Of a stretch of DNA of 64,000 nt, positions 23,158-35,100 are shown piece after piece. The stretch spans positions 33,539,659 to 33,603,658 of the forward strand of contig OW387140.1 of assembly GCA_936440205.1 (NCBI GenBank), given 5' to 3'. The notes under the pieces are model-generated. The model searched no databases. It was not told the DNA's origin and was given only the letters and a program-made list of their open reading frames with translations. The DNA is from Lepidonotus clava. Its lineage: Eukaryota; Annelida; Polychaeta; Phyllodocida; Polynoidae. The position numbers were made by a program, and so were the translations under genes. The number at the start of each line of letters is the position of its first letter. The first letter of the stretch is position 1.

Positions 23158-26100
23158 GACACTATAATTATACATTTCCACTCACCTGTATCTGAAGGCA
23201 ATGATACCACCTACAATGGCCAGTACTGCCACTATGGCAACTCCCCCGATGGACCAACCCAGCAAGGACACCACTGACTGACCACTGTCCACAGTGGTGG
23301 GCTGACCAGGACTGACCAGACCCTCCTCCAGGTCCTCGTCACCCTCAGAGGTGTCCAGCATGGTGACCTCCACGGTGGCGTTGCAGCACGACTCCAGGGC
23401 TTTGGTCAGGTTCTCCTGTTCAGCTTCAAAGATACCGGCAAGAACATCTTCTGGGAGGATGAGGTCGAGATCTTTATTGAAAAAGAGGAAAGTTTTGTAT
23501 GTATAAAAAAAAATAAGGCCATGCATGCATTTGATTTCAATGCGGCCAATATACAGGCATGATGAACGTGGTTAACAGGGCCGTAGCCAGCTCTATAATA
23601 TCTGAGGGGTATGACGTACTCGTGCGTGTATAAATCCTGTTTTACTCATGTTTCTCTGGATGTGGGGGATTCTAAAATTCGCGGGGGGGGGGGGCGCTCC
23701 TGTACATTAAACATAAATATAGTGTCATGCTTGGAATAACTCTAAACTTGTAGTGCCCATACTTCAATTGTGGTGCTACTCTACTGAAAAACTCCCATGA
23801 GAGTCTCGATTGAGCTAAACACATTGCTTAAGACCGGAACGAGAAGGCCATGTGCAGCTTAAATCTTATTTGTTGGATTCTTTTTTTTAATGTAAAATTC
23901 ATCTTTCAATTGAGTCTTTCAAAACTTATGACAGATATCTGCAAAACAAAAACCTCTGAAACAAAGACATATTGATCAAGATGGCAGATCCCATCAAGCC
24001 TGTATACACCTTTTTCATGAGTTTGCGCAGTGGGCCCTCCCATAGAAGCCTTGTACCCAAGGACTCAGGCGCGGTTGCATTGAAACCTATACCCCAAAAC
24101 CTTAGTTCAGACATATCCGCTAATTGGGGGGGAGGCATGACATGAAAAATATTTTAAATAGTTAATTGTGTTAAAATTCTAAAAGAAATTTGAATGACAC
24201 ATCCTACCTTAGAACCTACAAAGTAATCTTTGAATTCTAATACTACTTGTCGACTAACCTCATTTTAAGTGGTGATCAAAATCCATGTAACTGACTATAC
24301 GATACTTGTATGAGGTTTGCTGGTGCGATGCAGAAAACCGGTGAGATCACCGAAATTTGACCAGCTTTTATTTGTTAATAAAAATTTAATATTAATAAAA
24401 AAAAATACCATCAATATCCGTCTCATCACGCCGAGTCCGTACCGCTGCCCGTGCATGCCGACAGATGGCGTTACCAGGCGCCCCAGTGGCATGTACCAAT
24501 GCTATGGTCCGACCTCTCCGATACACGGGGAACCCACGGGTCACTCTTACGTATGTGGCGTTTAGAAAGGTCAGCCCTCTCTTAACTCTGTTTTTAGAAA
24601 GGAAGTAGAGAGGTTTTGGTTTAGTTTAGGGTCAAAGTGAATGTGATGTGTGACATCATTAGTTTCAATCAATGTTCACATAAAATGCATTAAATTGATT
24701 TAGATTTGCTATTCACGTCACGTATATGTTTATGCGAGTCAATTTCTGAACATTCCTATTGTGTATTCTTGGGGATAGTCCAAGGCAAAATGATCAAAAT
24801 TTTAAGTGATTGATATCAAGAACTGTATTTTTACTTTTTTCACGAAAAGGGAATTCTTGGTTTTTACTGAGTCGCCCCCTTTTGTATTAGCAGGTAAAGC
24901 ATATTATCTGCTCATACTGAATACCCCACGGGCATGAACTCTCTAGATGGCGCTACCCCTGTCTCACAGTTACTTATAATACTAACAGGGTAAGAACCTA
25001 AAACTGTACCCTGCAGTTTGCACAGACATATATTTTGGATTTATGCCTAAAATATTATGTTTTTTTTTTAAAAAAAACAATGGTTTGTATTTCAGACAAA
25101 TGATAAAAACAATTGGCTGTCGTGTTTTATTGATATTTATGCTCAATTAATGGCAATTGACAAATTTATTGAAAAAAATGCAACCCCACCCAGCATAGCA
25201 GCATACCATATATGGCAATGCCCTTATTTGGAAAGGACTTTATGAATGGAGGTCACATGACCAACCACATAGGACAATGTGCATATATGTCAATTGGTAA
25301 TTATAGGCAATGGACAATTGTAATTATAACTCCTATGCATGTTAAAACCTTTATTTGACCATAGTTTTCTAGTTTTTATATAATATGCATTACTATTTCC
25401 TTCAAACAGGTTAATTAGGACATGGTAGGGTAGGGGAATCCCGTGTGACATCACAATGTTAGTTATACAAGAGGCCCCCATATGGGGGCTCTGAACAAAA
25501 GACTTCCTGGTTTACATAAAACTGTACTCTCATACAAGCCGGGCATTTGTGCCTCTGACATCACAGTAACCGGTGGCCTAGTGGCTAAGGTGCAGGACTT
25601 CAAATCAGGAGGTTGGAGGTTCAAATACCAGATGGTCATCTTATTAGTTATTTTTCAATTTCTATCATTTTAACCATTTATATTACATGTATTCATACCC
25701 TGCGAAACATACATATATGAATTACCCTGGGATACTTACACACATAAATTATAGCTTTATTTTGTAAGAAGGGTACCATTATATAAATAGCATAAAATAC
25801 TACTACTTGCACTTTGACATAATTCATTATATATGTATAAATAAATGTTACTCTAAAGATGGTAGGAAGGTTGATACATATGGCCTAATGGTTAGAGAGA
25901 TCATCTGCAAATATAAAGGTTAAGAGTTCAAATCAGGATGAAACTTTTTTATATTTTACTATACTGTAAACTGAAAATGACATTTGTGTGATAAATACAA
26001 TATAACTTGTGGATAAATACTTGCCACTTGCATAGATCTATATGATTTCAAAGTTCTGTTTTATATTTTGCAACAATTCCTAAAATGGGTTTATTTGTAA

Positions 26101-29100
26101 AACAAAAGTGCTTGACTAGCCGTGGGTGTGACTTGAACCACCAACTTTCAGATTTGAAGCTCTAAGCTCTAAGCACTAGGCTAGGTTGTCTCATAGTAAA
26201 GGAGGGTGTTCATGAATGGTATGAGCATATAGCTTCTAACTTGTTACCTGTGATCACTTTACAAAATGTTTAAACAACTTTGGGGAAACCCTTTTAGCAC
26301 TATAAATAACCAACCAACACAGTCAATGAGTTGCATTCTGACCAGTAAAGGGGCACTGAAGGGGGAAACTATACATACAGCTACATTTACGTGTAAAATA
26401 GGCCACACAATAATACAAAACAAACTGTAATAATTATGATTCATTTTAATACAAATCAGACAAATATGATAAGTTAGATATGTTTTTCCTATTCAAATTA
26501 GAAATAAAACTAGGTCATTTACTGTGGTCTTGTGTGAATCCTATCAGTCTGCTGGTCATCAGCTTATAGGTTTTGACAGGCACCAGCTAAAAACAAAACG
26601 GCGAGTGTGCTACCCTTTCTATTCTTATAGTTCTAATCAGGAACCCTGGTGCCATCTGGAGGGTTCATGCCCGTGGAATACCCAGCAGTCATACACTATA
26701 ATTGGTTTTGATTTCCCTCTATACTGAATTTTACTTCACCTCTGAACCCGAGATCCTGGGCAGCATGTTGCTAGGTGTGTCGCGCAGTGGCTATTCACAA
26801 TATTCACAATCATATTTTGCACATAAGGCCATATGTTTGGCCACTGAAAGGTAAACAACAATCATTCATGTTAATGACCATTACATACAACATAATACTA
26901 TCTCCTCCTCAGTTTGCATGTGTTTAGCATCTTTATAATGATTGTAAAGAAAGTAGGATTTTAAAACCTTCATTTGCAAGAAATGTCATAATATTATAAC
27001 TAATTACTGAAAAAGCAATGTTTTTTTCGATTCTTTAAGTAAAAATCTCAAAAATATATGTAATATCTGGAAGATCAGATTTATCTGAGATATTCAATAC
27101 ACTTACCAAAGATAAGTGTGTTTTACTAATTTGATTAACAATTTTGAAATATTGGCACTGTGGCAATAAGGCAAATTTGTCTTTGTTCCTACATCATGCT
27201 TTTACAGATTTCCATGGTTACCAAAATTTCATAAAGCTATTTCACCCTGTTTATGGATAACATTGAAGCATTTTCCCTCTTTTTATGCGAGATATAGCGT
27301 GTGGTTATCATAAATACCCATAAAGATTTATGGATGATTGAAAATGATATTGCTTTTTTCAGAAATGTACCTATTTTTCATGATTTTGAATGAGCATGGC
27401 AAGATCAAAGTAAAATTTTTAATTGTTTCTTCAATCGAAATAATAAAGTTATCTGGATACTTGATAGATCTATATTCAAATGCGTTTATCTTTGATCAAT
27501 TGGACTTTTGAAAACCCCTTTCAGATTCTGAAAGCAAAATTTCTCTTTTTTGAATTATGTTCTTATTGGGTTTTACTATAGGGCCAAAACCGCTGCCTGT
27601 GGCAATTAAAGAATAAAGACAGTACCAGAAATCAATACTTTAATTACCTTCCAGAGTGGAGCATTGACTTTAACTCTGAGGCGATAGGTCACCTCTTTCT
27701 GGAGTGCTGTAGGTCGGGTTGTAGTCGTTGTAGCCACAGTAGTTGTTGTAGACTGGGTGGTTGTTGTGGGTTGAGTTGTAGTTGTTGTAGTATAAAGTGT
27801 AGTAGTTGTGGGTTCCGCAGTAGTAGTTGTGGGCTGAGTTGTAGTAGTTGTGGGCTGAGTTGTAGTAGTTGTGGGCTGAGTTGTAGTAGTTGTGGGCTGA
27901 GTTGTCGTAGTTGTGGGCTGAATTGTAGTAGTTGTGGGCTGAGGTGTAGTAGTAGTGGGCTCAGTTGTTGTAGTAGTGGGCTCAGTTGTAGTAGTTGTGG
28001 GCTCGGTTGTAGTAGTTGTGGGCTCAGTTGTAGTAGTTGTGGGCTCAGTTGTAGTAGTAGTAGGCTCAGGTGTTGTAGTAGTGGGCTCGGTTGTAGTAGT
28101 TGTGGGCTCAGTTGTTGTAGTTGTGGGCTCAGTTGTTGTAGTTGTGGGCTCAGCTGTTGTGGTTGTGGGCTCGGTTGTGGTTGTAGTAGTTGTGGGCTCG
28201 GTCGTAGTTGTTCTAGCAGTTGTATCTAAAGGTGCTGGGAGAAAGCAAGAGCAGTAAAATATGAATAAGGTTTAAATTTCTAGCTTCTCACGAGTTAGCG
28301 TCTGCTACTTTCTAAACTATAATGAATTATTATACTTGTGTCTTACTCTTACCCGAAGCAGTCACATCAATCATTAGTGGTTTCTAATTTGAGAGCAATT
28401 GTAGCAAATGTGATTTACATTTGTCTAATTTTATACCAATGTAGTTATGAGATCAGTGTCCAATTACCGTCAAACGCAATGAGAAGTTCTATTGAAGCAC
28501 AATGGAGAAATTGAATGATTTGGATAATCACAATCCATAACTTGTTAATCGTAAAAGAAAGTGTGGGATCAATTGTACTATATAGGACACATAATTATTA
28601 TTTGCTCCTTCAGGTGAAATGCCTTAAAACCCTCATACATCATATGGATAATATAATCTGTGGGGCAGAGTGTCATGGAAATTCTCTTCATCATGAACCA
28701 AAAATACTAAACTGAAGATAAATGAAATGTTGGGGGGGGGGGTCAGTTCTGTTGGATATCATGTTGCAATTCCTAAGTAGTCAACAATCTGCTATGTAGG
28801 CATGGCTGTAGGTCCTACTTTCTACTAAACAATCTACTAAGTAGGCATGACTGTAGGTCAGTAGCTTCTACTGCAAGTTTCCACTTGCTGGGCTAACTTG
28901 AAACACAAGCGAATTCTGTTGGTCCCCACAGCGGCGTTTTGCTTGCGATGGGCAGTTTTCAGGGCCATCGCAAGTATAACTAAGCAATAGGCAATTGATT
29001 GCGTTGTTACTTGCGGTGACCCACCACAAGTAACACCGCAAGTAATTTATACAGGTATTCTATGGAATACTTGCGGGGGCAGAAACCAACACGTTCCTTT

Positions 29101-32100
29101 CTGAAATGCAAATTGCTTGTGGTGGAAGATGAGCCCACAGCAAACAGCCCTCCACCGCATAGTGGAATATGGGCTTAGTATTTAGGTTGGGACCGGTTGC
29201 TGACATCCACACACAGAAATATATTCTCAATTCAGTTCGTAGAAAATTCATTTAACAGAACACAATGACAGGAAGTAAACAATTCTGCCGAAGACTGTGA
29301 TGCTAAATGCTACATAATTATATAGACGCATACAATATATGTTTTATATTCCCTTATATATAATCATAATATACATATATCTAAACAGTTTGTGTATGTA
29401 TAATTCTGATATTATGCTGTTCAGAAAAATCTGAAAACAAAGCACCTAGGATAGAGATGTTTACACCTAAGAATACCAGATTGATGAAATCCCCGGTGTA
29501 TAGGTTAGGGAAACTATGGAATGAACTTGATTCAAGTTTAAGAAATATTTCAGATAAGGATATTTTTAAGAAGGAAATCAAGGATATGCTTTGGTTGAAC
29601 TACCTGAATAGTATTCAATTAGTATAGAAGAGTGAAGTGTAAAAGGAAATTATCATCTCATCTCATCTCATTAATAGAACTTACTAAAAGAGGAATGTAT
29701 GAAGGAGATCAGTCAGTATGGAAGGAATTGAAACATTGTGGTACTTAAAAATCGCGAGGATATTGTATAAGTACCATTACGTAATGTTAGTTGTTTCACA
29801 AAAATTTCATGAACTGAATTTGTATGATTATACTGCAATGGATCCATAAATGTAATATTGCTATGGCTGGACAAGAGGGCAGACAAGGATATTATCCTTA
29901 CCCTTGGCCAGGATAAATAAAATGATTTTTTTTAAAAGTACTTACTGCAAAGATTGCACAACTTGGGACAGTATTGCTGGACATTCTCATGTACACAAGC
30001 GTAGGAAGGGAAGCCAGGACTAACACCACATAATTCATGGAAGTTGTCACACGCCACTGCAACAAAGTTCCAAAACAATATTATGTACACATGGTTCAAT
30101 GTAGATGTCTTAAAACGTCTAAACAAAAGAAATGCTCGAATGATTAATCATCAGTGAACAACAAGGCAATTCAATTATTAACAATCACGGATTTTACGGC
30201 ATTCTATTTCTAATTTCTCAACAACTTTAACTGCCTTAAAGTTTGATTTGATAATAATTTCATTTTGATTCCTAGTACTTTACCCCGTTTCCATGTGTAT
30301 CCTTCATATGTCCAACAACGTAAAAGACTGTATTCGCTCTTCTAGTTATCTATAACAAGGCCCACTCAAAGTTTTCTATTAGAGATTGGTTACAGTTCTT
30401 ACCATCACAGCCCACTCCGAGCCAGTTTTCGGTGCACTGACACGTGCAGTCAGAGGTCAGAGTTCCACCGTTATGACAGACCAAAGCACACTCTGAAATA
30501 AGAACATTCTTCATGGTAAAGTGAACAGTAATTTCGTCAAGGAGAATGGAAGTTATTATTCAATTATTTGTTCTGCACTAGCGCAAGAGAGAGTGAGTGT
30601 TTGGAATTGTTCATAATTATGACCATTTTTTGACAAAGTGACTCCTTTAAATGATGGTCACGTTGATGTTCAAAGATTTAACTTATCAATTAAACAAAAT
30701 TATTTTACTCTTTGACAAGGCTGGGTTTTCAGTGAATGTCAGGTATAACTCTAATTGATACAGGTTGGTCAGCCTTTGATCGTTTTCAATATAAGGAATT
30801 CCTGGGGGGAAAATCCAAATCCATGGAAATCCTGGGGAAATACAGCAATTTATACCCGTAATCTCTGGGGTCGTAAAGGGTTAAAATCCTCTTTGTACTT
30901 ACCACATTCATCCGAGGGAGCAGAGCACTTATCTGGAACGAGAATTTTTAGATGTGATGCATGCAATTCATCGATCAGTGAATTTAGAAGTTGTAGCTAA
31001 AGTGAATGCTAACTATCATTGACTCTATATAATTGATTAAGGATTTACTGTATACAGTATATATATGTGGCTGATTGCGCGCATATATATTTGTGTCTGT
31101 CGGGTTTACAAACATTTTGTATTTAATACAAAGAAAGTTTGTCTACCCAAAAAATACCCCAAAAACATTAAATGGTGCCTCTCCGAAAGAAACTCAGCTA
31201 TTGATTCTTTATAACTCACCATCACATAGATTATCCCAACACCATCCCCGTCCGGAGCTACATTTGGTGCAGGGGTCGCCCGAGGTATAGGGAGCTACCC
31301 CCTGGACATTTCCGCTGTGGATAAAATAAGTAGTTGTAGTTTTTGTAGTTTTTTGTTGCCATGCTTTTTCTTACATCATTATAGAATGCACAATAATATT
31401 TCAACCATAAAGCTATGATACCTTGAAACTTCGCATTTATGAAATAAACACAGTAATACAAGTACACTTTAGGAACTTGCAATGTTTTGGAATGATGCAC
31501 GCACACCATCAGCAACATTCTAAACTAGGGAACAAAGCGATCAATTAGAAAATAAAACTATGCTTAGCGTGTACATAGAAGTGACATTTGCAATTAAAAG
31601 CACCAGACGTTCGTTCTGTACCGAAGGCACATCTTTTTCATACTGTATATATGCAATATGGAAAGTAAACTTGTTGAAAATTAGGGTCTCTACATTCTTA
31701 TAGGTCTGATCTTCAATATTGTTTGTATTAATTTGGCTGTTTAAAAAGGCATAAACCCACCAAATGATTAGACAACTAAATAACTTACGAGGTTTATTAG
31801 TTATAGATGACAAGGAGGGCCCTGCTGACGTTGGTTGGTAGGTGCAGATCACACAACACAGGACAGCAATGATTAACTTATGAGGGTCCATAGTTACAGA
31901 TAATAAGGAAGGCCCTGGTGACGTTGTACGGTAAGTGAGGATTGTACAACTCAGGACAGAACTAGGTAACTTACGAGGGTCCGTAGTTACAAATGACAAG
32001 GAGGGCCCTGGTGACATTGTTCGGTATAGGTGCAGATCATATAACTCAGGACAACTAAGTAACTTATGAGGGTCCGTAGTTACAGATAATGAGGAGGGCT

Positions 32101-35100
32101 CTGGTGACGTTGTATGGGAAGTGAGGATCGTACAACTCAGGACAAAACTAAGTAACTTATGAGGGTCCATAGTTACAGATAATGAGGAGGGCTCTGGTGA
32201 CGTCGTTCGATAAGTGAGGGTCGTATAACTCGGGACAGAACTAAGTAACTTATGAGGGTCCATAATTACAGATAATAAGGAGGGCCCTGGTGACATTGTT
32301 CGGTAATTGAGGGTCGTACAACTCAGGACAGAACTAAGTGACTTACGAAGGTCCGTAGTTACAGATAATGAGGAGGGCTCTGGTGACGTTGTTCGGTAGG
32401 TGAGGGTCGTACAACTCGGGACAGAAGTGTTCGGCACAGCCAACACGAGACGTTGAACTCCACACCGTCTGAAGATTTATATTAACATGTATGAATTGAT
32501 CAGTTAATAACACTAATTATATATTGCATCAAATTATGAAATGAAAAAAAATCCTAATGACTCTATGCAGTAAATGGAATTATACAACCAGAATTATTTC
32601 ATGGTTACCTGTATTATGGTCAATTTGTTTGACAGAGGTTGAAACGAGTCGGGATTCCCTCGGGACCCGCAGACAAGGAACAAAGTTAAAAGCGAGGATC
32701 ATATTGAATTGCGATTCTTTAATGTGAATAGTTCTCTCACTTTGTCTAATTGCGTAGTTTAAAGCTTAAAAGAAGTGCCAAAGTCAAAGCGTGAAAAACT
32801 TTTTTCATGAATTAGAATGACCAACGATATTGAGATAATTATATAAAGAAGTAAAACATTTACAAACTCTCAATTAAGCTCACCTGGGTGTAGTGTCCAC
32901 ACACCCGGCCCGAGTCACAGGACAGGGTGTCGTGGTGGTAGTAACTGATCTCGTCATACCACTGTTCCACCACATAATCGTTCTCCGGCGGGAATCTCGA
33001 CGGGAATTCAAGGTAAATGTTTTGTCCAGTTGTGCTGTAGAGGCAGAAAAGAATTTAAATCGACCGACGTTCATCTATTTATGATATAGAACCAGGACCA
33101 AAGTGATCGCAAACATGTACAATATAAACACAAAGTGAAACCTGATCTTGTAAAAAATAACTTTTTCAGAAAAAGAAGAAAAATACCTTATTCCAATATC
33201 GTGAAATCTAAATAGCCCTTTATTAAGTATGTGAATATTAGCACAACAGATTTTATCTTCTTTATTTGCAATACTGACAATTGCTAAAGGAAAAAGAAAA
33301 TATTTCTTGAATCCCATTATATCAGTGGATATGATACATTTTCAGGTGTGCGCCCACTATCCTCTCGTTTAGAGTAGACCTCTTAACAAATATAGAAGCC
33401 TTTTACAAGGTTTTATAGCTTAGCGTATAGCCTACATGTTCATAATACTTTCTTTCATAACCATCTATTCGTTACGGAGTTTAAACTGTTTAATGATAAT
33501 TCTTACCTATAAGGCCAGTCATACCCGCTGGGTTGACCGTGCACAGCCTGGCACCTGGACGCCCAGTCCTTGGCCATGTAGGCGAGGGTATCGTCCCAGT
33601 ACTGACAACAAGAAACAGCTCATTCATGCCTGTGGTCCAAATTTAATTTTATCCTAATTTAGTGATAAAAAAAATCTTCAGGGGCGGATCCAGGGTCTGT
33701 CTTCTAAGGGGGGGGGGGGGCAAGATATCTGCCCCCCCTCCCCCCTCCCCATGATTTACCTTGCAAAATTTTTCCTCAGATTTTTCAAAACTATGAGAGT
33801 TCATTTTTGGTCTAGTGGGGGTAATTGCCCCTTTTGCGCCCCCCCCCCCCCTGGATCCGCCACCGATTTTCATATTATATTTTGCCTATTGTCTATATAG
33901 GGATACGCTTTCTGATCAGCATTGACTTTCTGTGCTTAGAACATCGTTTAAAGCTGTATGATAAATTGCATTTTGATTGGAATAAGTATTTAAAGAAATC
34001 GAATTTGAAATCGATTCAGAATCGACCAAAAAAGACTATCCTCCACAAACACATTGAATGCTGAAGTGTTGCAAAGCAGACGTGTACCTTTTATTCAAGG
34101 ACAATCGCGCCATTTTCCAAATATCCCAAAAATGAAAGTTCTCCAATCTTTTTCATATTTTGCATTAATACTCATGAATATGTGTCTGACTCAAAATCCA
34201 AATAGAGAATATGCCAAAGGAAATAATTTTAACCCTTTCACTGCCAGATATGTTGTGATGTAACTGATATTTACTGAAATATTGCCCAAAATAAGAAAAT
34301 TAGTCTAAAAAATGCCTAAAACTCAAATTTAATTTACATTCTTCAGGTAGAAAGTTTTTTTCAATAATGTCGATGAAAATGTTCCAAATGTTGGCACTGT
34401 GCCAATAAGGCAAATTTCTTATCAGGTGTCATATGCCTACCATATGCTTTTTACCGGTTTCCATGGTAATCGATAATTCATAAAATATCTATTTCACTTT
34501 TTATAAGGATAACATGAAAACTTTATCTTTTTCATGCAAAAGAGAGTTTGTAATTACCATAAATGAAAGCAAAGTTATAGCCAATTGAAAATCATGTCAT
34601 TTACACAAATTTACCTATTTTTCATGATTTTTGACATGTATGGTAAGTTCTAATGTAAGTATGTCATTAATGGTTTCTCTAATTGCAATTCTAATATTTT
34701 TTGGTGACTCGACGGTCTGGCATTCAAATAGCTGTATCTCTGGTTCTAATTGGAATTTTTGAAAAATTCTTTCAGATTCTGAAAGCTTGATTCACCCTCT
34801 TTCAATGGTGTTCTTATGGGATTTTACTATAGGGCCGCATATGCGGCCTCTGGCAGTGAAAGGGATACAAATGGTTAATTATGACTCATTTTGTAGAAAT
34901 GTTGCTAATGCTGAAAAATAATTTTAGCAATAAAAATGCATTTCCTCCTGTTTCTCCTCTGAAAGAGGGTGTATTAGAGTACATTATATATCTAAATTAT
35001 TGTTAGGATCTCAGGAATGATATAGAATATTGAAAATAACTTTAAATCAAATATCTGAGTGAATTTAAGGGAAAAGAAAAGAATATCCATTTTAAGCAAT

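Noticed and set aside
25566-25640. Functional tRNA gene
   Set aside because: Only the A and B boxes are recognisable; a cloverleaf with proper acceptor pairing and a T-terminator is not seen.
27771-28257. Long plus-strand open frames rich in Ser/Cys/Gly or Val opposite the mucin stalk
   Set aside because: They are the antisense of the Thr-Glu-Pro codon repeat; the minus strand has phase-consistent exons and a SEA-like continuation.
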